Numbered from the stretch's first letter, positions 1 through 9,861 are shown. The stretch is 24,203 nucleotides of DNA from Jimgerdemannia flammicorona (GCA_003990745.1 RBNI01001127.1:1-24203); one strand, 5' to 3'. A program made the numbers and translations. Notes: generated from the letters alone by a model not told the origin.

Positions 1-1635
1 CCTCCCAAATGAAGATTACCCTATCACCCACTATACCAACTCTCCCCCCACTCTGGCTACAAATTTTCTCCACTAAGCGGCATCTCCGACCACCCTGCAA
101 CCCCCAACCAAGCCACCAACCTGTTAAGGTGTCTTCCATCAGCCAGCGCCACCTCACCAACCGATCCCCCAAGCCCTGCCTGCTCCCACCCTCAAATACA
201 AATAGCCAATGACTGGCCAGTCCTACCCAAATAGCCAATGCCCAACCCAAAGTAATCCACTCCTTCCCTATCCCCCCTACCAATCGTTCCCTCAAGTCCT
301 CCCACCTCCCTCGTACCTCATCTCCCCTACGCCATACCCCCAAGCATTCCCCAATCCTGCACCAAAATTCCCCCAACTCCTCTGTCATCATTATATCCTC
401 TGCTACTATACTCTGCTTAGAGCTTCTCTTCTCTTCTAGGGTCTCTATAGGAGTCCTCCCCTTTTCCCCCACCCAAACACTTGCTCTTAATCTACTACTG
501 ACTGTAGTAGCATCACCCTCCGCCCTCTCTCCCAGATTTACCAACAGATTTCTGATATTGCCTACCTTGTGCCCTCTCCTATACAGCCTTATCCAATTAC
601 ATTCTTTGACCATTCAATATTTCAACCACTGTCCTATCCTTGAACTCTCTCTAGGCCAGTCTTCTCTTCTCCACAGCTCCAGCCAGATCCTCCAATACCT
701 CCAGCAAGTCCTGCTCCTCTTCTGATATCTCCTTCAACCTTGAGACCTTATACTCCACTGGTCCCCACTTCAGTCCTGCTAGCCAATCCTGTTCTTTCCC
801 AGTATTCTCCTTATCTGCCAATCTATCCTGGATACCTACATCACTAGTCCAGAACTCAGTCCCTTTCCAGACTTGGAAGCTACATTTAATGATATCTACA
901 ATCAGCCCCCTGGTTACTTTCTTCTTCACTAAAGATGCATTCACCACCACTAGTTGCACTATCCTAGAGTTCCAGTATAGACACCAAGTCATAGAAATCA
1001 CTACCTCTCTCACTACTATGCCTTTTTCTAATACTCCCAACATCAACTCCTCCTCCTCAAAGCCCACCTCCACTTCTTTTAGTCTCTTTAAGAACTTCAC
1101 CAAAGCCACTTCTTTTACCTTCTAAGCCAGAAGACCCAGAACCATTTTTGCTGTGACCACTAAGCCTTGGAAGCACAAAGTGATAGAAAATTTAGATACT
1201 AACATTTTGAGTAATAGTGCTACTACCAAATCTGTTATACTATTGACCAGGACTCTAGGTCTCATACCTCTCCCTAATTCAGTTCTACTATCAGCTATTA
1301 TATCTGAATTTTTTTCTAGATTAGCAGTTCTCCCTCTTTCAGTAGTCTCACTCCCTTCAACCTCTACTTCTTTAGCCCTACCACTACCACTATCATGGGC
1401 CCCTCTGCCAGATCCTGCAGCCCTCTCCTTCACCTTGCTCTTCTGTAGCCAGCCCTTTAGTTCATTTGCCAAATGCTCTGCCTTGACCTTGTTAGTAAAG
1501 CTCATTCTCCCAGACCCCTGCCTGCTGGTCTCCCCTTATTTGCCTCCTCATCTACCTGTGAGAGTGCCCAGTAGGCTCTCTCCCAATCCATAACTCCTTC
1601 TCACATACTGCCAGTCAAATAAACTGGGGCTGCCC
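1..1635 (-). mobile_element. Poly(A)-type (LINE-like) element, 3' end off the left edge
   Basis: Bases ~8-47 match, with some mismatches, bases ~24168-24203 and ~8990-9030. In those two copies the same sequence runs on into a short conserved tail and then a T-run on the plus strand, so the element lies on the minus strand and ends in poly(A). The 3'-terminal ~130 bases of this copy are therefore expected just left of the window. The minus strand is purine-rich and relatively GC-rich, unlike the TA-rich copia that adjoins near 1635-1660. It carries a broken ORF (651-1505). No endonuclease or reverse transcriptase motif is visible. It may be a 5'-truncated LINE, a LINE lacking ORF2, or a non-autonomous derivative. 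The left boundary of the copia is uncertain by about 40 bases. Confidence 0.6.
651..1505 (-). pseudogene. Unrecognised ORF of the LINE-like element, one in-frame stop
   Basis: Two open stretches (1505-1122 and 1109-651) lie in the same minus-strand frame and are separated by a single TAG, so they were probably one protein of about 280 residues. The N-terminus, starting MSFTNKVKAEHLANEL, is basic. It is followed by a Gly/Ser/Arg-rich stretch (AAGSGRGAHDSGSGR), a hydrophobic-basic middle, and an acidic, Leu-rich C-terminal half with probable coiled coils (KEISEEEQDLLEVLEDL). There is no CCHC knuckle, RT, endonuclease or RNase H motif. Coding-like purine-rich sequence continues towards ~270 in another frame (an open stretch at about 439-271), so frameshifts are likely. 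By position it could be an ORF1-like nucleic-acid-binding protein, but I do not recognise the family. The plus-strand ORFs here are pyrimidine-rich antisense shadows. Confidence 0.4.
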
Positions 1636-1639
1636 TACT

Positions 1640-3540
1640 CTATATGCATATTAGAATGCTTGTAAGTTATTAAGTTATTATTACCTTTTCTGAATATATA
1701 GAGTTCTTTGCTAGAGCAACTATGGACTAGTTGTTTTGCTGGAGTAGTATAGAGTATTATTGCTTATATCTTAACTCTTTTAGAAGTATACAAAGCTATA
1801 TAGCTTTCTTTATTATCATAGATAATACTTAGTACTCTACTTATATAGATGATATTACTAATAAAGATTGTTTATACATTTGTTATAAAATAACTCCTTT
1901 GCTGATATAAAGAGATATCTGATCATAGACTATCTTTCATCCAGGTCACTGGCTCAATTGACATCACATATGCTAGATAACCTTATAGTACTCTCACTTT
2001 GTTCTTAATTATTACCACTCAAGCTGAGCATATAGTATGTCATACCTTTAATACACCAGAAAATAAACTTGATTACTATCCAATAAATATTATTATAGCA
2101 GGATGAGAATTGTACTACTTTGTTGATAATATAAGATACATCAGACCTTAACTTAAGTATAAGATATATGAGAGATCCTACTACTTACTAATAGAGAATA
2201 TTATTAGTTCTGGATATAGTTTTAGATATAATCTCTCTAGATTTCTTTAGCCTCACAGATATCTCAATAGGGTTCTGACTGATTTGTATTTATTTGTATC
2301 AAATTATTCAAGTATAGTCTAAATTGAGATTCTTTGGCTCAGGTATATAGTCTGTAGTTTTGTTATATAATAGATATTCTTCAAAGATAGGATATATCAC
2401 TATATCTCTCATTTTAAATTCCTAGTATAGTGTTATCTTTATATCATTGATCTTGTTAACTATTTTGATCAGAATGATAATATCTATCCAAATTCCTAGT
2501 TATATTATTCCAGAGAATATATGCTAGATATATATATATAGACCAACTTCATAATACTTAAATTTATTATTTAAAAGGTATTTATCATTTTTTTAGTTCC
2601 ATAGTCTTATCACATATTTGATACTATAGAGATCTTTATGAAATTTATATACAAGCTCCTTTTACTCATTATTATATAGTTTATATCTTGGTAGTTGATA
2701 TATATATAATTTAGTATCTATATATCTATTTAGGAATACTGTCTTAATATCTATTTGGTAGATTTCATAGTTATATTTAGCTTTAATTATAAGAAGTATT
2801 CTAAGCAAAGTAGGCTTGAATACTGGAGAGAAGGTCTCATTATAGTTTATACCAAAGTCTTGTAAATATCTCTTTGCTACAAATCAGACCTTATATCTCT
2901 CTAGACTACTATTGCTATTGTATTTGATTTTATATATATAGCAGAATCTTATTACTTATCAATTTGTCAGAAGAGAGACTAAATCCCATACATTATTCTC
3001 AATGAGCAATCTGTACTCCTCATCTATAGCCTGTTTTCACTCTTTCTTATTATCTGAATGAATGACTTTATTATAGTTTACTGGCTCATCAGTCATTACT
3101 ATATAGATACACTCACAGGTATAATTTATATAATATTTGCTATTATAATAGAATATCTTAGATAGGTCCCAATAACCTCCTAAATCCATTTGAATTTTGC
3201 TATTCAGTCTTGATCTGCACTTTTTTTTACCCTTCAGTGAGGTGTTCTCTTTATTGTCCTAATTTTTAATTTTTATAATTCTTGGCTCTAATAGTCTCCT
3301 TAGCATATATATATACTGTACTAGTGCTGGTATAGGTACCTTGGATGTCTTTGTCAGAATTTTAACCACTGTTTCAGATATAGGAGTCATTTTGCTCATC
3401 TTTGAAGTTAGTATAGATATCACTAGCTATACTATCAGATTGGATTAAAGATAGAAATTTCCATATAAATTTTCTGCTTAATCTCCTTGAACTGAACATA
3501 ATTTTATAGTATTTCTGTGAGTTATTTGTAATATCTATTG
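1640..3540 (-). pseudogene. Ty1/copia integrase C-terminus, RT and RNase H (3' part of split element)
   Basis: Read on the minus strand and across many stops, this gives copia polyprotein landmarks in order. They are the integrase-RT linker (VQFKEIKQKIYMEI near 3500), an RT start resembling EPVNYNKVIHSDNKKE (~3060-3090), NETFSPVFKPTLLR (~2800-2845), DIKTVFLN (~2735-2755), a degraded YVDD box read as IWIDIIIL (~2480), LVGSLIYL (~2165), and an RNase H remnant (~2000-1750). The reverse transcriptase and RNase H would copy element RNA inside cytoplasmic particles. Stops are numerous, TpA is very high and the YxDD is lost, so it is dead. The 3' LTR is missing because the LINE-like element abuts at ~1635-1660. 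The rest of the same element is at ~9057-9325 (inverted) and ~19838-22130. Confidence 0.8.
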
Positions 3541-3825
3541 AGCTACTGGTCAATAGATATATAATAGGTAGTCACTTACAGTTACTAAATTAGGATTAGA
3601 CAGTAGTTATCTGCAGTTATTGGGTTAGGGTAGGCATAGAGTTCTTACAATATATATTAGTATGCTGGTTTTAGATACTACACCACCTGATTTAGTATAG
3701 GACTAGATGATTTAGTATAAAGTAATCTAGATATTCCTTGTTGATACTTATATTGATTTGATCACTTAAATCTCTACTCTTTACATTCACTTTATTTATT
3801 CTATTTTACCAATTACTGAATCAAT
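3540..3825 (+). repeat. A1 terminal repeat of the YR retrotransposon
   Basis: This ~290-base segment matches the reverse complement of ~9525-9813 along its length. Shared blocks include TAATCTAGAT, CACCTGA.TTAG.ATAGGACTAGAT and CTTTATTTA. In the inferred pre-inversion orientation both copies are direct repeats. This one precedes Gag and the other lies between two B repeats downstream of the recombinase, which is the split-direct-repeat layout (A1-ORFs-B1-A2-B2) known for Ngaro and PAT elements. It interrupts copia between the NRAVNRL motif (~9310) and KYYK...VQFKEI (~3510). Confidence 0.7.
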
Positions 3826-3901
3826 TTTACTATAATACATACTTTACCCTGCTAACACCTGCATTTTATACCAGTTAAACCCCTTATCTCAAGACTAATA
3901 T

Positions 3902-5203
3902 GAATTTGATTTTCCTACTTGGCCTCACTGTAGGGATATTTCTTTTATTGAGCAGATACTTTGGTTCCTTCAAGATAGTTCTACCAATGATGACATTAAC
4001 ATAACTGCTATGGCTTCCTTTTTTGTAGATCTTTAAGCTCCAAATATCAATTTACAAGATGATATTAGGGACCCAGCTACTTACTGCTCTACCCACATCT
4101 CTACTTATACTGCTTTCAAGTACTCTATCTTGGTTACTATATTCTCTCCTGTCCTGGATGATATTATGGACAGGTTTGTTATACAAGACTATTACCTTGA
4201 TACTCTCGTCAACCTTCTATAGTCTACCTCACAGCTGCTTCCCACTGTCTCTACATCTAGCCCTACTGGTGATATCTCCAACTCTCTAATATTTATCCTA
4301 CTACTATAACTCTCTACCACCAACTATATCTTTCTCAATCATGCCACTGTATCTCTTTCTGATACTCTCAGATCTGTACTCTCACTAGCAGTACTACTCA
4401 AAAGCATTAATGGTATTTCTGGTAAATTACCCTCCATTTCTTGAATGGCTACTATTATATATGATATCAATCTTTTCTTGAAATATAGCTATATCAATCA
4501 GTATCATCTAGCTGCAGTGGTTGATAATTTATTTCTCACCAATTCACTTAACTAGTTGCTGGAACAATACTCAGCTTTTAGAGTTCTACTATATGAAATT
4601 CCATCTGATAACTCTAGCATCTATATCATTACTAAGTAAGTAATATCTTTATCCAAGAATCTCCTGAATATTTCTTTATTTATCTACAGCTTGCTGACAT
4701 ATTTTGGCATTATCTACAATACTCATCCAGGATTATCAGAGCCTACTTTATTTCTGACTCACACTATCAATTTTATTTCCCTAGCCTCAATATCACTCTG
4801 ATAGACTCTTCTTGATTACTATATTACTTTCCATATCAAACATATTACTGAAGTTGCCAATAGGGTTTCAGTTAAATAGTGTCTATATTGGACTTACTGT
4901 GATCTCAATCTATTTATATCTCTGAGCCTTTTTCAGAAGCTAAAAGTCCCACTTATCACCATGACTTTATTTTCAAAGAGCTTATCCTATCTCTACAATA
5001 TGTCTTACTCATATCATCTAAACTGCAGTCCTAGTCCTAACTCCTCTATCTGCCATAAATATATTAGTATACTATCTGATAGCTCTCTGATACATAACCT
5101 GGGCTGCTACTATTATAGCTACCTATATACTTATATCTGCTTTAAGTGTGGCTTGGACCACCCTTTGTATGACTGCCCCAAAAATCCCACTAAGTATCTC
5201 TAG
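3902..5203 (+). pseudogene. Gag-like ORF1 of the YR (Ngaro/PAT-like) retrotransposon, CCHC at the C-terminus
   Basis: A single plus-strand frame runs from ~3902 to the stop at 5203 with scattered in-frame stops. It begins EFDFPTWPHCRDISFIEQI and ends in a zinc knuckle, CFKCGLDHPLYDC (C-X2-C-X3-H-X4-C, about 5135-5180). A C-terminal knuckle suits a nucleocapsid-type Gag that binds element RNA. The frame stays in register for about 430 codons, so the ancestral protein was long and the damage is mostly substitutions to stops (for example TAG at ~4207 and TAA pairs near ~4637). It lies between the A1 repeat and the point where the gypsy element inserted (5221-5224), and its RT partner is now at 11776-13495 on the other strand. 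Assignment to the YR element is from context and the repeat architecture, because Gag sequences themselves are poorly conserved. Confidence 0.6.
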
Positions 5204-5220
5204 AATTTTGCACTATTTTT

Positions 5221-5224
5221 CTAT
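5221..5224. repeat. Candidate gypsy target-site duplication, left copy (CTAT)
   Basis: CTAT immediately precedes the outer end of the minus-strand LTR (TGTAA at 5225). The outer end of the plus-strand LTR at 13500 is preceded by ATAG, the reverse complement. If the two LTRs are the two ends of one insertion split by an inversion, these are the two halves of a 4-bp duplication. A 4-base match is modest evidence by itself. Confidence 0.5.
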
Positions 5225-6427
5225 TGTAATATGCCTGGCTCAATAGAGGCAAATTACAAGATTGGAGGTTGGTGTAGTTTGGCTTGAGCCCTCAGTTACT
5301 TTATCAAAAGCAACAAAATGTTCTAATATTCCTGAGGTCCTTGTTGGTGTTTAGTGGTATAATAGTCAAAGCTGGATATCTGCAAGTGATTCTGACAATT
5401 TCCTTATTGAGACAGTTCTCTGGATGTAGTAGTAATTGGTATGCAAATGGGTTTCCTTCTTAGGTTAACTGGGAATTGATAGAATTTTATGTGTAGTACA
5501 AGCAGTCTCCTTCTTGGGTGGTGGATAATTTCTGTGTAGTATGATGATATCTAGTAATTTAGCAGTTTTCTTAAGTGATGATCTGGCAATTTAGCAGTTT
5601 TCCTTCTTAGGTAATGGGTGATCCTCTGTATAATACAATGAACTCTGTGAAGTGTGGCACATTCCTTATGCATGATGTTTGGGAATAGAGGATGATGCAG
5701 ATTCTTCTCACTGGGAATAAACTAATAACTCAGATAACTCAGAGAACTTGGATGATGTGGATTCTTCCTAAACCAGTAGAGTTCTTCTGGGAATATGGGT
5801 AACTAGGATTCTTCAGACTTATCTGGCAAGTAAACCAAAACATAGCAGCTTATTCCTTAAGTGGTAGATTTCTCAAATGACAGTAAAGTTCTTCTTAAAC
5901 TTTGTAGCAAACTTCAGGCTTATCTGGCAAGCAAACCAAGGCTTTGTATCAGAAAGTGGACTGGAGTGAGAAAGGGGCAAAGTTTACAATCTCCTAGTAG
6001 TGGCTGTAGAGCAGGTATTTCTTCTAAGTGTTGTAATCCTTTCTAGATTAAGTGACTTTTGCCAGGTATATCTTTCAAAGTATAGTAGGCAGACTAGTCT
6101 TTTGCTTTGTATTTCAGAACTGAGGTTTATTCACTCTTGTCTCTGAAGTATTTTATACATTGTGGTTGCTATCTGGTTTCTATCTGGATAATTATAGATT
6201 TACCATTTCGGGTAATGTTTGGGTAAGTCCTTAAGACATGAGTATATCTGTAGGATATAAGTGTATCTGCAGGACATAAGTGTGTCTGCTGGACACAGGT
6301 GTGTCCTCAGTATATAGATAAACAACCCTGATTCAGTATCCTAGCTAATTATAAGTGTGATGTGTATAGGTAACATACTATGCTAGATTTACATCATCTG
6401 GCTATATTATCCTATTTGCTCATCACA
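5225..6427 (-). repeat. 3' LTR of the dUTPase-bearing gypsy element
   Basis: The reverse complement aligns through most of its length with 13500-14635. On the minus strand it starts TGTGATGAGCAAATAG at 6427 and ends GCATATTACA at 5225, giving TGT...ACA termini and about 1.2 kb. It contains a TATA box (TATAAAATA, plus-strand 6149-6157), AATAAA nearby, and U3 tandem units of about 19 bases around 6225-6305. It lies downstream of integrase, so it is the 3' LTR. It differs from its partner by many substitutions and small indels, so the insertion is not recent. Confidence 0.85.
6149..6157 (-). promoter_or_regulatory. TATA box of the 3' LTR
   Basis: TATAAAATA on the minus strand, followed by a shared GAGTGAATAAACCTC block. 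The same motif and context occur at 13806-13814 and 23272-23280 in the other LTR copies, which marks it as the U3 promoter core. Conservation in three diverged copies supports function in the ancestors. Confidence 0.6.
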
Positions 6428-6437
6428 TTAGCCTCTA

Positions 6438-6470
6438 CTGAAGAATAGTCTGTCCCAGACTATTCTTCAG
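6438..6470. repeat. Perfect 15-bp hairpin just inside the 3' LTR
   Basis: CTGAAGAATAGTCTG, a 3-base loop (TCC), then CAGACTATTCTTCAG. The stem is perfect and lies 10 bases inside the LTR edge at 6427, where the polypurine tract is expected. The adjoining minus-strand sequence AGAGGCTAA is only a poor purine tract. See findings. Confidence 0.8.
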
Positions 6471-7090
6471 TCATCATCCCAATAAGCATAAACAGCTTCT
6501 GTATCTATACCTGTTCTGTTATCTTCATTGTCTATACAAGGGTTACTCTATTCTAAATACTCCTCTTCTTCCTCAAGAAATAGGATCTCAACTTAGTGGA
6601 TAATACTGAAGTAGGTGGGCAGGGTCATCCTTTGAAGATTATATAGAGAGAACTAGACCTGGATTAATGCTGAAGAGTTTCATTTGTAGATTGTGTATAA
6701 CCTTTCTGCAGCAGTAGTATTCCTTCTGTTCAGGCCAGTAGTATTGTGGACATAAGCCTGGTCTTAGATGGGAAGATTCTGCAATTATTCTTCTATTGTA
6801 TAGTATGCTGGCAGCTGGTGGACCTGGAGTAATCTCTTGGCCAGAGTGAGGTTTTCTTGATAAACCCAGATTCTCTGAAGATATGTTCCATTGGGTTCTT
6901 GGAACTGTGGCAGGAGAACTGATAGGGCTTGAAGGGAACTGAGGACAAGGATCTGCAAATCTCTAGTTCATAGTATATGGAAAGGTATATCTTGAGATGA
7001 TTGATGTGTACTGGTGTCCTCAGGGTTCATCCATCTATGATTCTTAAATAGATGCTAGTTCCTCTGATATTATATACAAGATAAGGTCCT

Positions 7091-7106
7091 TCCAATTTGG
7101 GCTCCA
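7091..7106. repeat. U6 target-site duplication, copy 1
   Basis: TCCAATTTGGGCTCCA, identical to 7232-7247. Removing the 125-base insert plus one copy restores a continuous gypsy integrase stretch (...EPKLEGPYLV). Confidence 0.88.
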
Positions 7107-7231
7107 TAAAAAACTTGCCCATATAGGGCTATCCACTCAAGAAGATAGTGTCATCCTTGTGCAGGAGCCATGCTAATCTTCTCTGTATCATTCCAATTTT
7201 TTTAAGTGTCAGTAGTCCTGAAGGACTTGAC
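7107..7231 (-). ncRNA. U6: U6 snRNA retrocopy, full-length, flanked by a 16-bp target-site duplication
   Basis: The minus strand holds the core of U6 spliceosomal RNA: AAATTGGAATGATACAGAGA (ACAGAGA box within plus-strand 7180-7188), GATTAGCATGG (AGC triad, 7171-7176) and the internal stem-loop TCCTGCACAAGGATGACAC. Upstream is a 5' stem-loop, AGTCC-TTCA-GGACT, and downstream a terminal T-run (plus-strand A 7108-7113), so the copy spans the whole RNA, about 124 nt. It interrupts the integrase reading frame and is flanked by perfect direct copies of TCCAATTTGGGCTCCA (7091-7106 and 7232-7247). That is the mark of target-primed reverse transcription by a LINE. Two core positions are T where U6 usually has C. 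It is almost certainly a retrocopy, not the working gene, and no snRNA promoter came with it. Confidence 0.92.
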
Positions 7232-7247
7232 TCCAATTTGGGCTCCA
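7232..7247. repeat. U6 target-site duplication, copy 2
   Basis: TCCAATTTGGGCTCCA, identical to 7091-7106. It borders the 5' end of the U6 copy (minus-strand GTCAAGTCC at 7231). Confidence 0.88.
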
Positions 7248-8110
7248 ATTTGGTAGCAAAGTTTGTTTCAATTATGTTTCTCCAAACTAGTACTTGATCT
7301 CCAATCTTAATCTTCTAGTCCTTCTGTTTCTGATCATAGTTCTTTTGTCTTTCTTGGGTTTGGTAATCTGAACTTGGACCTGATTATATAACTGTTCTGC
7401 CTTCTGGAGGAGATCTCTGAGGTTCTCATAGTCAGTAGTTATGGTCCTCTTAGCAAACATCATTTTGAATGGCTTTTGTTTGGTGGAGGCAGCAGGGGTG
7501 TTCTGAATTTCCCATAGGATCTCAGGTAAGCAAAGATCCCAGTTGGTAGGATTGACTTGGGTAAGTCCTTTCTTGCTAGTCTGATTCATTCTTTCTGTCA
7601 TGCTATTGGTCTGAGTGTGGTATAATGTGGTCTATTTGAGGTGGATATTGTAAATTCAGTTGATGAATTCTTTGTCTCAGTTAGAGAAAAGTTCTTCTAT
7701 GGGTCCATATCTGAGTGTGAGTCTATAGAGAAGGCCTATAATGGTTAAGGCATCTGCGATTTCCATTGGGAAAGCCTTGGGCCACTTTATCAGATGTTCG
7801 ACAAATACAAGAATATATTTGTTTCTTCTTGGTGTAATTGGTAGGATTCTAATTACATCTACTCCCCATCTCTGAAAGATGTTGTCTGGTGGTACAATTG
7901 GTTACAATAGTGCTTGATAATTCATCCTTCCTTGATATTTCTGACAGGTGTCACATTTATTAAGTATGTCCTGGACTTGTATTCTGAGATTGAGCCAATG
8001 CTGATATGTTGTCCACAACTTTTCTTCTATATTTGCTTGTCCTTGGTGGGCTTTCTAATGTTCTTTTTGAATGAGATCTTTTTGTGCCTTGATAGTCAGA
8101 GGAGCTTCCT

Positions 8111-8848
8111 TTAGGGTGTAGTTTCTTGAGACACCCATCTTCTAGTGGGCTGGCAGGAAGGTACATCAACATTGTTTTGAGCTTTCCCTGCTTTGTGGAT
8201 GATGGTGATTTTGTAATTCTGAAGAATAAGAATCCAGTTGGCTAGGATTCCAGTTGATTCCTCACAGTTGAATAGCCATTTGAGGGCTGTATGCTCTGTG
8301 ATCAGAGTGAACCTTTTTTCAATGAGATAATGCTTGAACAGAGTGACTGTCCATATGACTGCAAGGCATTCCAGTTTCATGCTACCATAGTTCATCTGCT
8401 GCTGATTGGTAGCTTGGCTTGTATAAGCTATCACATGATGCTGCTTGTCAGGTCCTTCTTGGGCTAAAACTACTCCTAGGCTATCTTTGAAAGTATCTGT
8501 ATACAGGATAAATGGCTTCTGTAGATTGGGGCACATAAGGATTAGTGCTATGGTCATACAGTTCTTGAGTTTTTTGAAGGCTTTTTCTTGTGATTCTGTC
8601 CATTTATAAGGTACTTCTTTCTTGAGAAGGACTTGGATTGGGGCAGTAATTTGGGTGAAGGTCTTGATAAACCTTCTGTAGTAGGATACTAATATCAGAA
8701 ATAATAGTGTTTTCTTTGGGGTCTTGGGTACTGGCCAATTGTTGATCTTCTCAGTTTCTTCAGGTCTGTATGAGTTCCTTCTTTCGAAACTATGAATCCA
8801 AGAAATTCAAGTTTCTGTTTCCTGAAATAGCTCTTTTTGATATTGACC
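8111..8848 (-). pseudogene. Ty3/gypsy RT C-terminus and RNase H
   Basis: The minus-strand reading starts abruptly at 8848 with VNIKKSYFRKQKLEFLGFIV, the end of the RT palm/thumb. It passes a +1 shift near 8765, then gives INNWPVPKTPKK, SYYRRFIKTFTQITAPIQ and YKWTESQEKAFKKLK. RNase H is open from 8557 to 8111: FILYTDTFKDSLGVVLAQ (first Asp), MKLECLAVIW (Glu) and TEHTALKWLF, where families usually have TDH, so a catalytic Asp is probably lost. The N-terminal part of the same RT is at 19419-19837 on the plus strand, ending ...HLEEFFKLTCKNQ. The two parts join almost without a gap. The break at 8848 adjoins a LINE poly(A) tail. Confidence 0.88.
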
Positions 8849-9050
8849 TTTTTTTTTTTTATTTTATTTTTTTTTTTTTTTTATAGTCACTTGGACTCTG
8901 CCATTTATTACTCTTCTATAAATAAGTTTACAGTATACCCTCCCACTACCCAATCCTCATGGGTGTGCCACTCCCCCCACCCACCCAAACAAAGACCACT
9001 TTCTCACCCTCAACTCTCACCCTCCCCCCACTTGAGTCTCAGGTACCATA
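8849..9050 (-). mobile_element. LINE-like 3' end with poly(A) tail, 5'-truncated
   Basis: A T-rich run at 8849-8884 (poly(A) on the minus strand, with a few interruptions) is followed by TATAGTCACTTGGACTC and a C-rich segment. The same order is found at 24041-24203. The copy is about 200 bases, so it is a severely 5'-truncated insertion. Its tail abuts gypsy RT at 8848, and its 5' end meets copia integrase at about 9050-9057, so it occupies the left inversion junction. No target-site duplication is visible, because the two flanks come from different elements. Confidence 0.75.
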
Positions 9051-9056
9051 CTCCTT

Positions 9057-9325
9057 CTGAGACAAAGTAGTGAATACAGTAGTATATATCCAAAATCATT
9101 ATATTTCTTAAGCTTTACAAGGAATCTGGCAATAATCTATAATTCAGAAATGATACTGATATTATTCCTGAAGAATTGTGAAGTAGATCTAAGTCTAACA
9201 TTTTACACTTATATATATTTAGAAGTAAGACTTATATTCTGAATAAGAGTAGCAATAAAGGTAAGTTTGAGCCTAAGACAGATAAGCATATATTTCTTAG
9301 ATATAATAGAGCAGTAAATAGACTG
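9057..9325 (+). pseudogene. Ty1/copia integrase fragment (inverted middle piece)
   Basis: The plus-strand translation reads DKVVNTVVYIQNHYIS near 9060-9105, then LHLYIFRSKTYIL (~9205-9240), KGKFEPKTDKHIFLRYN and RAVNRL (up to ~9315). These match the copia integrase segment that follows the catalytic core (families often show a W.EAVNTAVYI...HLRVFG.AYV...K..F.GY order). The piece continues the minus-strand integrase ending at ~19838 and is itself continued by minus-strand sequence at ~3540. It is in the opposite orientation to both, which is direct evidence for the inversion. Confidence 0.8.
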
Positions 9326-9330
9326 TAGTC

Positions 9331-9455
9331 AATATCTCTATGCAACTAACCCATTCTCAAACATATTGTATATAATAAATTATATATATGTATATATATA
9401 TCTTATTTGAAAAGTCCATAAAAGGAAAAGAAACTATAAAGGAAAGAGCAGTAAA
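9331..9455 (-). repeat. B2 terminal repeat of the YR retrotransposon
   Basis: Matches 9817-9945 in the same orientation. Shared blocks are CAACTAAC.CA.TCTCAAA and ATAAAAGGAAAAG, with a variable TA microsatellite between them. In element orientation it is the outermost 3' repeat and adjoins copia integrase. Confidence 0.65.
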
Positions 9456-9524
9456 TATATATATATATATATATAATAATGGAATAGAACAGGTATGGGT
9501 GAGAGAGAAGTGATTTGACAAGTA

Positions 9525-9813
9525 GTAAAATGGAGTAAATAAAGAAAATGTGAAGAATGAAGGTTTAAGTAATCAAACCAAAATATGTAAGCATCAAAGG
9601 GGAAAATCTAGATTACTCTATACTATATTATCTAGTCCTATGCTAAGTCAGGTGGTACAGCATCTAAATCTAGTATACCAATAAGTATTATAAGTCCTCT
9701 ATACTTATTCTAACTTAATAACTACAAGCTACCACTATCTAATTTTAACCTAGTGACTACAAGTAATCATCTATTATATATTCATTAATTATTAATCTCA
9801 CTAGATATTATAA
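9525..9813 (-). repeat. A2 internal repeat of the YR retrotransposon
   Basis: The reverse complement aligns with A1 (3540-3825) along ~290 bases. It is flanked by the two B copies, giving B1-A2-B2 in element orientation. Confidence 0.7.
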
Positions 9814-9816
9814 ATT

Positions 9817-9861
9817 CAATATTGCTATACAACTAACTCACTCTCAAATATATTTTACATG

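Larger units (their letters stand above)
6480..8110 (-). pseudogene. Ty3/gypsy integrase, interrupted by a U6 retrocopy
   Basis: The minus-strand reading gives a zinc-binding N-terminus (KAHQGQANIEEKLW near 8050, CDTCQKY near 7945), then a catalytic core. GVDVIRILPI (~7860) holds the first Asp. SN*DKEFIN (~7695) corresponds to the SDxGxEF block, with the second Asp apparently changed to Asn. TQTNSMTERMNQT (~7605-7570) holds the Glu. The longest open stretch is 7601-7287. The C-terminus has a GPYLVYN...VHINHLKIYL block (~7080-6980), typical of gypsy integrases. No clear chromodomain is seen. Integrase would insert element cDNA into the genome. Stops, a frameshift and the U6 insertion (7107-7231) make it non-functional. 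It continues RT/RNase H at 8111-8848 and leads into the 3' LTR. Confidence 0.85.

Noticed and set aside
9..439. Plus-strand Pro/Ser/Leu-rich ORFs at 9-212 and 209-439 (and 1153-1593)
   Set aside because: They are antisense to the purine-rich minus-strand LINE-like element, with low-complexity composition and no domain.
7914..8114. Plus-strand hydrophobic ORF
   Set aside because: Antisense to the gypsy integrase zinc-binding region, which reads clearly on the minus strand.
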